Source: a bacterium (GTDB lineage: Bacteria; Hydrothermota; UBA3073; JACQXS01; JAQTXJ01). From it: 64,000 nucleotides of DNA. Positions 1-9,040 of the stretch are shown here, piece by piece. The stretch's first letter is position 1. Each line of letters starts with the position of its first letter. Both the position numbers and the translations under genes were made by a program. Below the pieces are notes generated by a model that made no database searches, had not been told where the DNA came from, and worked only from the letters and a program-made list of their open reading frames with translations. The stretch is from assembly GCA_028716385.1 (NCBI GenBank), contig JAQUPX010000005.1:248250-312249 (forward strand), written 5' to 3'.

Positions 1-1
1 T

Positions 2-469
2 AACATTAGAATTACCAGTGGCTTACTTGATGAAATAGGTATTCATGTGGAACCATGGTATGCTGAACTCTATAACCCGAAACATCCATCCGGGGCGTAT
101 GAATTGACGTTGCGTATCTGTGAAAAGTTTGTCACTGTTGCCCACCAACGTGGCGTTCGGAGACCTATAATACTCTTTCTGCCAAGAGACCGTGATATAA
201 GCTATTACTTCGCAAAGGGAACATGGGGTTATGAGCATTTTTGGACCGATGCACGAAAACGTTGCCCTGAATTCTATACATTGAGTGATAATATTGCGCG
301 TGACTTTCCAAATAAAGATGAGAGTATTATTAAAGAGTATTTCTATACATCAAGACGAAATGGCATAGGACGTAGTAAACGAGAGGTAGGGGGGCATTAT
401 AATGCCAAAGGCAATGATTATCTTGCCAAGGTTATATATGAGATTATTATTACTGAACCTAGAAAATAA
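2..469 (+). CDS. SGNH/GDSL-like hydrolase or acyltransferase, C-terminal part
   Basis: The reading frame is open to the left edge, so the 5' end is missing; a GTG at 47 is only an internal candidate start. The visible 156 codons end with GGHYNAKGNDYLAKVIYE, which resembles the last block of SGNH-fold enzymes (a catalytic His followed by N-x-x-G and a closing helix), as in alginate-acetyltransferase-like proteins. No Ser block is visible because the N-terminus lies outside the window. It sits just upstream of sugar-modifying genes, so a role in acylating a surface glycan is plausible. The family assignment rests on one motif and is tentative. Confidence 0.5.
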   Translation, partial: NIRITSGLLDEIGIHVEPWYAELYNPKHPSGAYELTLRICEKFVTVAHQRGVRRPIILFLPRDRDISYYFAKGTWGYEHFWTDARKRCPEFYTLSDNIARDFPNKDESIIKEYFYTSRRNGIGRSKREVGGHYNAKGNDYLAKVIYEIIITEPRK

Positions 470-507
470 ATTAATAATTGATTGATAGAATAAAAAGAGG
501 AAACACA

Positions 508-1533
508 TTGAAAGCAAAAGATATTAGCGGACAAGCGCCAGGAGGAAAAAGAACAATACTCGCAGAAGCGCTTCCTCTGGATACCCCATTTGTAGTGCAG
601 ATATTTCCAGTATATGCATGTAATTTCAAGTGCAATTATTGTGTTTTTTCAGTAGATAAGGGAAAGCGAGGTTTTATTTCTGATAAAAGAGTAATGGATT
701 TTGAGTTATACAAAAAATGTGTAGACGATATTGCTCTATTCTCAAAAAAGTTGAAAACATTACGTTTTGTTGGAATAGGAGAGCCTCTTTTACACAAAAA
801 TATAGCGGATATGGTTAAATATGCAGTTTCAAAAGATATCGCAAATAGAGTAGAAATTCTAACAAATGCATCACTTTTAACTCCAAAATTGTCAGATTCT
901 CTCATCTCGGCTGGACTCTCAAGATTAGTTGTATCTTTACAAGGGACAACAAAGGAAGAATACCAAAAAATATGTGGAATAAATATAGATTTCGATAATT
1001 TCATTGAAAATTTGAGATATTTCTTTAATAATAAAGGTAAGATTCAGGTATATATTAAAATAATAGACTATGCACTGGAAGATAAAGAGGATAGACAAAA
1101 ATTTTACAAGCTTTTTGGGGATATTTGTGATGTAATTGCAATTGAGCATGTTGTCCCTATTCATCAATGCGTAGACTATAAAAATTTGTTAAAAAAGAAA
1201 GGTGCGCTACTTACTCAGTTCGGATTACCTATGTCAGAAGTTGAAATTTGTCCACAGCCTTTTTTTACGTTACAAATTAATCCGGACGGAAAAGTAGTTC
1301 CTTGTTATTCTTTCGAATATCCGGAAATTATGGGTGATTGTAATAATCAATCTGTATACGAAATATGGAACGGTAGGCAATTTCAACAGTTTAGATACAA
1401 AATGTTTGATGGGATTAAGACTGCCTGTGAAGTTTGTGCAAAATGTAATATAATCAAATATAGACTATTTCCTGAAGATATCTTAAATAAGCATGCAAAG
1501 AGGCTTAAAAGGTTTTATAAACCCAAAGAATAA
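508..1533 (+). CDS. Radical SAM enzyme with SPASM-like C-terminus
   Basis: Counting from the TTG at 508, the Cys-x3-Cys-x2-Cys cluster motif (ACNFKCNYC) lies at residues 38-45 and would bind the [4Fe-4S] cluster that cleaves S-adenosylmethionine. It is followed by GIGEPLLH, the usual GGEP-like strand. The C-terminal third has the spaced cysteines of a SPASM/twitch domain (CPQP...VVPCYSF...CEVCAKC) for a second cluster. The frame is open from a TTG at 478, but an AAGAGG ribosome-binding site 7 nt before the TTG at 508 favours the shorter 341-residue product. The substrate is unknown; position in a polysaccharide cluster suggests sugar or peptide modification. Confidence 0.85.
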   Translation: MKAKDISGQAPGGKRTILAEALPLDTPFVVQIFPVYACNFKCNYCVFSVDKGKRGFISDKRVMDFELYKKCVDDIALFSKKLKTLRFVGIGEPLLHKNIADMVKYAVSKDIANRVEILTNASLLTPKLSDSLISAGLSRLVVSLQGTTKEEYQKICGINIDFDNFIENLRYFFNNKGKIQVYIKIIDYALEDKEDRQKFYKLFGDICDVIAIEHVVPIHQCVDYKNLLKKKGALLTQFGLPMSEVEICPQPFFTLQINPDGKVVPCYSFEYPEIMGDCNNQSVYEIWNGRQFQQFRYKMFDGIKTACEVCAKCNIIKYRLFPEDILNKHAKRLKRFYKPKE

Positions 1534-1549
1534 ATATAAAGTGCCTTAA

Positions 1550-2512
1550 ATGAAAAAAACAAAAATAGCAATATTAGGCTCTACTTCCAGTATCGCAAAA
1601 GGGTTAATTAATAACTTTTTCAGTAGTCAAGAGTTTAGCTTACATCTCTATACGAAGTCACCGGACAAACTTCTTAGTTTTTTAGATACTATAAAACTTC
1701 CTTATAAAAACTTTGTTATTTATGAAGGATATAAAAACTTTTTAGAACCTGCTTATGATGTTATCATCAATTGTATTGGGGTTGGAACTATGAACAAGCC
1801 GGAAAATAATTATAGCGACTATTTTATAGTAACTGAAAAATATGATAATATGATTATTGAATGTCTGCTTAAAACCCCTGGCGCTCTTTATATTAGTTTT
1901 AGCAGTGGAACTGTTTATGGTAGAGAATTTTCAGCACCTGCAGAAGAAAACACTATAAACAGTATTCGGGTAAACCGTATTATGCCGGAGGATTATTATA
2001 CTATTGCCAGACTCAATGCTGAAACTAAGCATAGAGCATTTAATAACTTGAAGATTGTGGACCTCAGGATTTTTTCCTACTTCAGCAGGTTTATCAATTT
2101 GACGGATGGCTATTTTATAACGGAAGTAATGAATTGTATTTTAAATAAGAAAATACTTCTAACCGACAATTTGAATATTGTTCGCGATTATATCCATCCT
2201 GAAGCCCTTTTCTCGATAATAATGAAATGCATTGGTGCCGAAAAGATTAATAATGCGTTTGACGTGAGAAGCGCCAAACCTGTAGAAAAGAAAGAAATTC
2301 TTGATTATTTTTCATCAGAATATGGTTTGAAATATGAGGTAAGTAAGTCGTTGAAATGTGTTAGCCCGACAGGCTCAAAAAACATTTACTGCTCAAATTA
2401 TAATAATATGGCTTGTATAGGATATAAACCGTTGTTTAGCTCTATGGATGTAATTAAAGAAGAATCAAAATATATTATCAACCGACAATTTTCCGACACA
2501 AATAACAAATAA
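1550..2512 (+). CDS. NAD-dependent epimerase/dehydratase family protein
   Basis: A 320-residue Rossmann-fold protein. The N-terminus KIAILGSTSSIAKGL is a nucleotide-binding turn, and the substrate-side blocks SFSSGTVYG and YYTIARLNAE match the Ser and Tyr-x3-Lys regions of extended short-chain dehydrogenases, but Arg stands where the catalytic Lys is expected (Y-x-x-x-R). DYIHPEALFSII is the typical later block. Because an RfbH-type dehydrase lies two genes downstream, it could reduce or epimerise a CDP-dideoxyhexose, but this is inference. No clear ribosome-binding site precedes the ATG, which is 16 nt after the radical SAM gene. Confidence 0.8.
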   Translation: MKKTKIAILGSTSSIAKGLINNFFSSQEFSLHLYTKSPDKLLSFLDTIKLPYKNFVIYEGYKNFLEPAYDVIINCIGVGTMNKPENNYSDYFIVTEKYDNMIIECLLKTPGALYISFSSGTVYGREFSAPAEENTINSIRVNRIMPEDYYTIARLNAETKHRAFNNLKIVDLRIFSYFSRFINLTDGYFITEVMNCILNKKILLTDNLNIVRDYIHPEALFSIIMKCIGAEKINNAFDVRSAKPVEKKEILDYFSSEYGLKYEVSKSLKCVSPTGSKNIYCSNYNNMACIGYKPLFSSMDVIKEESKYIINRQFSDTNNK

Positions 2513-2704
2513 ATAATAATTGAAATATAAGGTAAATTACGTTCTCTGCCTTAACCACAAAACTTCCCTTATTAAGCCAAGGATGTAAGGTTTATATTGA
2601 CAAAACAGCGAATATCCTATAGACGTAAACTTGATTGTTCTTTTGAGACATATTTATTGGGAAAACTAAGAAATGTACCTGTGTTAAAATAGATAGGGCT
2701 AGAT

Positions 2705-3661
2705 ATGAAGAAAATTTCAGTTATTACAAGTTGTTATAATGAAGAGGAAACCATTAGAGATGTGTATGAGAAAATCAAGGAAATATTTGTTGATTTGCGA
2801 AATACTTACGAATATGAACATATATTTATGGATAATTGCAGTACCGACAAAACCCTTTCTATTTTAAAAGATATTGCTGCTAACGATAAAAAAATAAAAA
2901 TTCTATCATATTCCAAGGATTTTGGTCCCTTGAAAAGTGCAATGGTGGGATATACTTATGCAATCGGAAATGCCGTAATTAGTTTTGAAGCAAATTTAAA
3001 AGATCCTCCCGAATTAATTAATACTTTTATAAAATACTGGGAAGAAGGATTTGATGTAGTTTATGGAATAAGAAAGAAAACAGGGGATAAATTTTTTATG
3101 CGTTTTATGCGTAGATTCTTTTATTGGTTCTGTAATGTTTTATCCCGGGAAAACTTACCGTTAAATGTAGGGGGCTTTTCCTTGATAGACCGAAAAGTGG
3201 TTAATGAACTAATTAAGCTGGATGACCACAAACCATACACTCGGGGGTTAATAACATCAATTGGTTTTAAACAGATTGGTGTCGAATATGTAAGGGGGAA
3301 AAGACAAAAGGGTAAATCTAAAAGCGATATGGATTACCTTATTGATTTTGCCATTAATGCAATTATTAGTTATTCCATTAAGCCGATTAGATTTTGCACT
3401 TTTATAGGAATGGGTTTGGCAGGATTAAGTTTTTTAACCGCAATAGTATATTTTATTCTCAAATTGTTCTTTTGGCATGCACAGATTCCTGCCGTCTCTG
3501 CCTTGATTATGGCAGTTCTGTTTTTTGCAGGAATTCAACTTTTTTTTCTCGGAATAATAGGCGAATATGTTGGTGCTATTCATTCTCAAGTACGTAAAAA
3601 ACCTTATGTCGTTATTAAAGAAAAGATTAATTTTGACGATGTAAGCGATGATAATGAATGA
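2705..3661 (+). CDS. Family 2 glycosyltransferase, dolichol-phosphate-mannose-synthase-like, membrane bound
   Basis: 318 residues. The N-terminus VITSCYNEEETIRDVYEKI is the GT-A opening block, MDNCSTDKTL is the nucleotide-sugar binding stretch, and FEANLKDPPELI stands for the metal-binding acidic site, with Glu in place of the first Asp of the usual D-x-D-x-Q-D-P. Two hydrophobic helices at about 230-255 and 265-290 place it in the inner membrane, the architecture of GtrB/ArnC-type enzymes that load a sugar onto polyprenyl phosphate. The stop overlaps the start of rfbH by 14 nt, indicating translational coupling. A 192-nt non-coding gap lies upstream; a TTGACA near 2599 is the only promoter-like element seen there. 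Confidence 0.88.
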   Translation: MKKISVITSCYNEEETIRDVYEKIKEIFVDLRNTYEYEHIFMDNCSTDKTLSILKDIAANDKKIKILSYSKDFGPLKSAMVGYTYAIGNAVISFEANLKDPPELINTFIKYWEEGFDVVYGIRKKTGDKFFMRFMRRFFYWFCNVLSRENLPLNVGGFSLIDRKVVNELIKLDDHKPYTRGLITSIGFKQIGVEYVRGKRQKGKSKSDMDYLIDFAINAIISYSIKPIRFCTFIGMGLAGLSFLTAIVYFILKLFFWHAQIPAVSALIMAVLFFAGIQLFFLGIIGEYVGAIHSQVRKKPYVVIKEKINFDDVSDDNE

Positions 3662-4967
3662 AAAAAAACTCAGAAAAGAAATTTTTGATAAGGTTAAAGA
3701 ATTATATAAATTAAAAAGTCCGGAGAAATTTATTCCCGGGAAAACAAGAATTAATTATGCGGGAAGGGTTTATAACGAAAAAGAAATAATTAACCTTGTT
3801 GACGCGTCTCTTGATTTCTGGCTTACTGCAGGAAGATATGCATCAATATTTGAGAAGAAATTTGCGCAATTTTTAGGTGTAAAATATTGTCTTTTAACTA
3901 ATTCCGGTTCTTCCGCTAACCTTTTGGCAATCTCTGCTTTAACTTCTCCAAAATTGGGTAAGAGAAGATTAAAAGCCGGTGATGAAATTATCACTACTGC
4001 CTGCGGATTTCCTACTACACTAAATCCAATTATTCAGAATAATCTGGTTCCTGTTTTTATTGACGTGGATTTAGAAACATATAACATTCAAGTAAATCAA
4101 ATTAAGAAAGCAATAACAAAAAAAACCAAAGCAATTTTTATTGCTCATACATTGGGTAATACGGCTAATCTTGATAAAATTATGGAAGTAGTAAAAAAAC
4201 ATAATCTGTGGTTTATTGAAGATAATTGTGATGCTTTAGGTTCAAAATTTAGGAATAGGTATACCGGAACTTTTGGGCATATATCAACTTGCAGTTTTTA
4301 TCCTGCCCATCACATTACAATGGGAGAGGGAGGGGCAGTCTTAACCAATGATCCATTATTAAAGGAAATAATTGTCTCTTTCAGGGATTGGGGAAGAGAC
4401 TGCTGGTGTGGGTCTGGCAATGATAACACTTGTGGAAAAAGATTTGACTGGCATTTTGAAAAACTGCCGGTCGGGTATGACCATAAATATATTTATTCAC
4501 ATATTGGATATAATCTTAAAATTACGGATATGCAGGCATCCATAGGGGTAGAACAGCTAAAGAAATTGCCTTCTTTTATTCAAATAAGGAAAAAGAATTT
4601 TAAGTTCCTTTATGAAAAATTAAGGAAATATGAAAAATATTTTGTTCTTCCGCAAGCAGCAAGAAATTCTGAACCAAGTTGGTTTGGGTTCCCTATTCTA
4701 ATAAAAGAAAATACCCCATTTTCAAGAGTAGATATTGTCGGTTATCTGGAAAAAAATAAGATTGCTACAAGAATGCTTTTTGGTGGGAACTTAACAAAAC
4801 AACCTGCTTATGAAGGTATAGAATATAGAGTTGTGGGCTCATTAAAAAATACAGACTTGCTCATGAACAATCTCTTCTGGATTGGTGTATATCCGGGAAT
4901 GACAAAAGAGAAATTGAATTATATAATCGAAATAGTCATTAAATACTTACGTTTTGTAAGACATTAA
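3648..4967 (+). CDS. rfbH: CDP-4-keto-6-deoxyglucose 3-dehydrase (E1), DegT/RfbH family
   Basis: 439 residues, the usual length of RfbH/E1. This PMP- and [2Fe-2S]-dependent enzyme removes the C3 hydroxyl of CDP-4-keto-6-deoxyglucose on the way to 3,6-dideoxyhexoses. Diagnostic: the PLP lysine of ordinary DegT aminotransferases is replaced by His in SFYPAHHITMGEGG (His221/222), and the iron-sulfur cysteines are present at 194 (EDNCDALG), 252, 254 and 262 (CWCGSGNDNTCG). It starts inside the upstream glycosyltransferase (an alternative ATG is at 3654). It implies a 3,6-dideoxy sugar in the surface polysaccharide. Partner E3 reductase and CDP-glucose genes are not in the window. Confidence 0.93.
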   Translation: MIMNEKKLRKEIFDKVKELYKLKSPEKFIPGKTRINYAGRVYNEKEIINLVDASLDFWLTAGRYASIFEKKFAQFLGVKYCLLTNSGSSANLLAISALTSPKLGKRRLKAGDEIITTACGFPTTLNPIIQNNLVPVFIDVDLETYNIQVNQIKKAITKKTKAIFIAHTLGNTANLDKIMEVVKKHNLWFIEDNCDALGSKFRNRYTGTFGHISTCSFYPAHHITMGEGGAVLTNDPLLKEIIVSFRDWGRDCWCGSGNDNTCGKRFDWHFEKLPVGYDHKYIYSHIGYNLKITDMQASIGVEQLKKLPSFIQIRKKNFKFLYEKLRKYEKYFVLPQAARNSEPSWFGFPILIKENTPFSRVDIVGYLEKNKIATRMLFGGNLTKQPAYEGIEYRVVGSLKNTDLLMNNLFWIGVYPGMTKEKLNYIIEIVIKYLRFVRH

Positions 4968-5015
4968 GGCCAAATCATTGTTTTGCATAATCTTTTAATC
5001 CATAATTTTATTCTC

Positions 5016-5043
5016 TTGACTTCATTACATTCTAATATAAAAT
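5016..5043 (+). promoter_or_regulatory. Sigma-70-type promoter of the interrupted secreted-protein gene
   Basis: TTGACT at 5016-5021 and TAAAAT at 5038-5043 with a 16-nt spacer. A perfect AGGAGG at 5049-5054 follows, 7 nt before the ATG at 5062. Confidence 0.6.
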
Positions 5044-5061
5044 GTCGCAGGAGGCAAAATT

Positions 5062-5937
5062 ATGAAAAACTTTTTTTTAGCATTACTTTTAGCCGCACCA
5101 CTTAGTGCTGAATATGTAGCAATTGGGGATACCGGTACGCTATCATTAAATAAACCCTTTTGCGGTTCTTGAAACTTTAATATAAGGTACCAGGTTCTGG
5201 TGCTTAAAAACGAAATGCCTGCGGATTCAATAAAAATAAATCAAATAGCTATATTTTGCAGTGATTCTAATTTCCTTAACGCAAGTTTTTACGATTTCAA
5301 TCTCTATGCGGTGCACACATCTCTATCAGAACTTACAGCTTATTTTGATAGTAACTATGTTGATACGCCTTTATTAGTTATGCATAGAGATAGTTTAGCT
5401 TTTCAATGCGCATACAATCAATGGACTGGTTTGTCATTCGACAGCATCTTTAAGTATAACGGAACGGATAATCTTATATTTGAAATTCAATGGACCGGTT
5501 CCGATGCAGGTTCAGTTTATAGTCGTGCGTTTGCTACAAATGAGGCAAGATCTCTTGATGGTTTCATAAATTATCCAATCGGGGCATTGCACCCTTTTAT
5601 GAATAGTTTACAAGTTTTTTATTCAACTTATGGGATAGCTGAAGAATCAAAAAACATAGTCTCTAATAAAAAATTGTATAATTATCCTAACCCGGTTATA
5701 AACTCAACGGAAATTAATTATGAACTTCCAAATAACACAAATGTGAATATTGCAATCTATAACCTTTCAGGACAAAAAATAACGACTCTTGTAACGGGAT
5801 ACAAGAAAGCAGGTTGCTATACTGTGAAATGGGATGGGAAAGATAGTCATAACAATAAAGTAAATAACGGAACTTATTTTTATACTCTTAAAACCGACAA
5901 CCGCAGGATATCAAATAAGCTAACAATATTGAAATAA
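5062..5937 (+). pseudogene. Secreted protein with C-terminal sorting domain, interrupted by an in-frame TGA
   Basis: A promoter, an AGGAGG and an ATG at 5062 open a frame that begins MKNFFLALLLAAPLSA (signal peptide). It meets TGA at 5170-5172 (codon 37, context FCGS-stop-NFNIRYQV) and continues without another stop to 5937. The continuation is a beta-rich domain (about residues 47-200) and a sorting-type C-terminus with NYPNPVINSTEINYELP and a TILK end. Signal peptide and body share one frame, so this is one gene split by a nonsense codon, not two. Other genes here end normally in TGA, so general reassignment is unlikely. Recent inactivation (possibly TGG to TGA), a sequencing error, or readthrough remain possible. 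A downstream ATG at 5212 would lack any export signal. Confidence 0.75.
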
Positions 5938-5998
5938 AATAACGAAAATATATACGATTTGAGAATTATTTAGAAAAAAGGGTTGTTAGGTAACGAAT

Positions 5999-7786
5999 TT
6001 ATTCTTGCCAATTTGTCATAACCCATCTTTGTTCGGTGCCGTCATATATAAGCGTTATACTACCTGAACCGTTAGTTGTTATGTCTGCGTCCTTTAATGT
6101 ATAGATTCCATTGACCGGAGCTATTCCGCTGTTATTTTTAATTGTCATATTTTGGTTAGTGGCGTTGTAGATAATAATTATTCTGTTGGCTATTCCACCC
6201 GAAAAACCACTAATTGAAAAAGAACTTGTTGGTCCGGATATTCTGAAATAAATTTTATTATTTGATAATACTACATCCACATTATCCCCATCTGATAGTA
6301 TAATTTCTTCGTTAGATAATATTAAATTATTATTTGTAATTAGATTGTTTGTGGTTAAACTATCTGTTGTTAATGTCCCATTAACTTTAACGTTTCCTGC
6401 AAAATATCCCGCATAGTTTTTGCTTTCTGCGCTTGTTGAACACATTAATGCAAAACTATCCGATACTGAAAATATACCCGCTCCACCATTAGCGTTTGTT
6501 AAATTACTATACAACCCATACTTTGCTCCTGTTGAAACTCCCGTGTTTACCGAATAGAAACCGTAAGAAGCTCTAGTCCCTGTCGTGTCGTGCATATTAG
6601 CGTAATAACCATAAGAAGGGTTGTTATTCGCATATACATCTCTTTTAGAACCGTAAACTACATGGTTTATACTGTTGTTGTCATTTGCGATACTTATATA
6701 GTCCCCATAAACATCAGCGTTAGACTTGCCTGAAATGTTAATACTTATACCTCGCTTTGAACCTGTCCCTCCCTGAAGGTTTAAATCAAGTCCAACTAAA
6801 TTGTTGGCTTTTTCATCCTTGCCGGAAACAATTCCCTTAAATCCATAGAGAGAAACATTGTCGCCAACGTTTGATCCCGCATAAGCATCAGCTCTTGCCC
6901 AGGAATATATTCCTACCAACGAACAATTGTTTATTTCTTCTCCTACGGTATCTGTCGCAATTCCTTCTATCGCGATATATTTAACAATTTTAGTCCCACC
7001 TTGATGCCCTTTAACTTTTAGCCAGGAAGAAGATAGCGGAACTTCCATTATATTTGCCCCTCCTTTTGAATATATAAAATTATTGTAATTCCCGCCCACG
7101 TATAATCCATTCCATGCAGAACTTCCATTGTTAACATCCGCGTTAAATCGGATATCTACAATACAACCTTCTTTTTCTGGTATTGTATCTGGATTTCCAA
7201 AGAAACATTTATGGTAATTGTAAGTCGTATCAGGTCTGTCTTTGCGTAAAAAATGGGGACTGGTTGAGTCGATAATTACATAAGTTGAACAGATAACCAC
7301 ATATTTAACAGTGTCTGCATAAGTTGAGTTTTCTGCTTTTATTGCATAGGGAACACTTACTAATTTTTTCCTTGGCACTAATACTTGGCTGCCTATCTGC
7401 GTTTCAATCCACAGAGGAATCCCTGTAAATATAGATACAGGAATAGGATTGATACTGCCTAGCAAAACATTAAATATTCCTTTAATAACCGGTACGTTTT
7501 TTTGAGTTTCATTCCATAATGTGCTTTCCATTGTCGAATCATTGTATATGGCAAACTTCATATCAAGGTTTTCGGTAATACCTAAATTTAACGTGTCGTT
7601 TTTATTCCCGAGCCAACCCTGATAATTTATTTCTCGAGGAATTGCCACCCCTGATTTATTTGTAAAAGTGGCGGATATTGGGGTAGCTACCATGTTGTTA
7701 GAAATTTTCGAATTTTGTTTTATGGGTTTTGCTTGTAATTCAAAAGCTATTATATTTATTAAAATGCTAATTAAAATCCATCTCAT
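5999..7786 (-). CDS. Secreted YQG-domain protein with tail-fibre-like C-terminus
   Basis: 595 residues with an N-terminal hydrophobic signal (MRWILISILINIIAFELQA) and an AGAGGTG-like ribosome-binding site before the ATG. Residues 50-150 contain PREINYQGWLGNK, LWNETQ and GIFNVLLGS, the order found in a widespread exported domain of FCB/WOR-3 metagenome proteins. The middle has repeated Gly/Tyr/Asn-rich beta segments. The last 120 residues (ISGFSGGIANRIIIIYNAT onward) resemble the C-terminal module of phage-tail or adhesin-like proteins. Unlike its neighbours it has no sorting tail. The function is unknown; probably a surface fibre or structural protein. Confidence 0.75.
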   Translation of the reverse strand: MRWILISILINIIAFELQAKPIKQNSKISNNMVATPISATFTNKSGVAIPREINYQGWLGNKNDTLNLGITENLDMKFAIYNDSTMESTLWNETQKNVPVIKGIFNVLLGSINPIPVSIFTGIPLWIETQIGSQVLVPRKKLVSVPYAIKAENSTYADTVKYVVICSTYVIIDSTSPHFLRKDRPDTTYNYHKCFFGNPDTIPEKEGCIVDIRFNADVNNGSSAWNGLYVGGNYNNFIYSKGGANIMEVPLSSSWLKVKGHQGGTKIVKYIAIEGIATDTVGEEINNCSLVGIYSWARADAYAGSNVGDNVSLYGFKGIVSGKDEKANNLVGLDLNLQGGTGSKRGISINISGKSNADVYGDYISIANDNNSINHVVYGSKRDVYANNNPSYGYYANMHDTTGTRASYGFYSVNTGVSTGAKYGLYSNLTNANGGAGIFSVSDSFALMCSTSAESKNYAGYFAGNVKVNGTLTTDSLTTNNLITNNNLILSNEEIILSDGDNVDVVLSNNKIYFRISGPTSSFSISGFSGGIANRIIIIYNATNQNMTIKNNSGIAPVNGIYTLKDADITTNGSGSITLIYDGTEQRWVMTNWQE

Positions 7787-7917
7787 TATTTCACCTCTTA
7801 AACTATTTTAACTAAATTGTATCTACAAAAGACTTTTAAGTCTTATATATAATTTGTCAATTTTTTTTTAGATATTCATTATGTGTAATTACAATAAATG
7901 ATTCATTATTATTTCAT

Positions 7918-7945
7918 TTGACAATATTTATTAAAGCTATATTTT
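7918..7945 (+). promoter_or_regulatory. Promoter of the MoxR gene, leaderless arrangement
   Basis: TTGACA at 7918-7923, 16-nt spacer, TATTTT at 7940-7945, then only 6 nt to the ATG at 7952. No Shine-Dalgarno sequence fits in that space, so transcription is predicted to begin at or next to the start codon. Confidence 0.55.
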
Positions 7946-7951
7946 TGTACA

Positions 7952-8926
7952 ATGAAAGATATTGAATATGTTGAGAAACTTGTTTCTGCAAAGAAACAAG
8001 TAATAAGTGAACTTAAAAAATGTATTGTAGGACAGGATGATGTAATAAACCAGATTTTAGTTAACCTTTTTTCACAAGGGCATTGTATTCTGTTAGGTGT
8101 CCCGGGATTGGCAAAAACTTTGCTTGTAAATACTATTGCATCCGCCCTTTCTTTAAAATTTAATCGCATACAATTTACACCCGACCTTATGCCTTCGGAT
8201 ATAACAGGTACAGATATAATCGAACAGGATGCTGTTAGCGGAAAACGCATTTTCCGATTTGTAAAAGGACCTGTATTTGCAAACATAGTTCTTGCTGACG
8301 AAATTAACCGTACACCGCCTAAAACCCAATCGGCTCTATTGCAAGCAATGCAGGAATATAATGTTACGGCATCCGGAATTACCTATAAATTGGAACATCC
8401 ATTTTTTGTTCTTGCCACTCAAAATCCAATTGAACAGGAAGGTACATACCCTCTGCCTGAAGCCCAACTCGATAGATTTATGTGCGAAATAGAAGTTAAT
8501 TATCCGACAATGGAAGAGGAATGTAAAATCGTTGAAACTACAACTTCACAATACGTGCCTGTGATTGAAAAAGTATTAGGTATGGAAGATATACTGGAAT
8601 TACAAAAACTAATAAGAAAAATTCCTGTCCCGGATAAACTTATTCAATCTGTCGTAAAGTTTGTCAATCTCACAAGACCAAGCCCGGAAGTTCCTAAATA
8701 CGTAAATGATTGGGTCGCATGGGGTGCGAGCCCCCGTGCCAGCCAGTATTTGATTCTCGGGGCAAAAGCTTGCGCCGCACTTGATGGAAGATATACTCCT
8801 TCAATAGAAGATGTAAAATATATGGCAATACCCGTTTTAAGACACCGTATTATCCCAAATTTTCATGCTGAAGCAGATAACATAACTACTGTGGAAATAA
8901 TAAAACGGTTGCTGAAAGAAGTTTAA
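7952..8926 (+). CDS. MoxR-family AAA+ ATPase
   Basis: 324 residues. Walker A is GVPGLAKT (about residue 51), Walker B with its MoxR-typical extension is VLADEINRTPPKTQSALLQAMQ, and sensor 1 is ATQNPIEQEGTYPLPEAQLD. The C-terminal helical lid follows (SPRASQYLILGAKACAALDG). MoxR proteins are cytoplasmic chaperone-like ATPases, usually beside VWA-domain genes and acting in metalloprotein assembly or envelope stress. No VWA partner is seen here. The gene ends one base before a thi4 relic on the opposite strand. Confidence 0.93.
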   Translation: MKDIEYVEKLVSAKKQVISELKKCIVGQDDVINQILVNLFSQGHCILLGVPGLAKTLLVNTIASALSLKFNRIQFTPDLMPSDITGTDIIEQDAVSGKRIFRFVKGPVFANIVLADEINRTPPKTQSALLQAMQEYNVTASGITYKLEHPFFVLATQNPIEQEGTYPLPEAQLDRFMCEIEVNYPTMEEECKIVETTTSQYVPVIEKVLGMEDILELQKLIRKIPVPDKLIQSVVKFVNLTRPSPEVPKYVNDWVAWGASPRASQYLILGAKACAALDGRYTPSIEDVKYMAIPVLRHRIIPNFHAEADNITTVEIIKRLLKEV

Positions 8927-8927
8927 A

Positions 8928-9038
8928 CTAGTTCAATCTTTTTAGAATTTGTTCCGCGTAATATTTGCCCGAGTATAGCATTACTCCAAATATAGATCCC
9001 ATAAGGGATGAACCGTAAACAGCATTTGCTGCTTTTTC
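8928..9038 (-). pseudogene. Relic of the C-terminus of a thi4 gene
   Basis: The minus strand, ending at a TAG at 8928-8930, reads 36 codons that match the last 36 residues of the intact Thi4 at 49336-50112 at about 25 positions, including AANA, MLYSGKYYAEQILK and the stop position. Nothing upstream of the match is Thi4-like: homology stops where the RNase P RNA begins. It is a truncated second copy or ancestral remnant, lying between the MoxR stop and rnpB. Confidence 0.8.
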
Positions 9039-9040
9039 AA

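Noticed and set aside
5200..5937. Treating the part after the TGA as a complete gene starting at 5200 or 5212.
   Set aside because: It has no signal peptide or ribosome-binding site, while the frame upstream of the TGA has promoter, ribosome-binding site and signal peptide.
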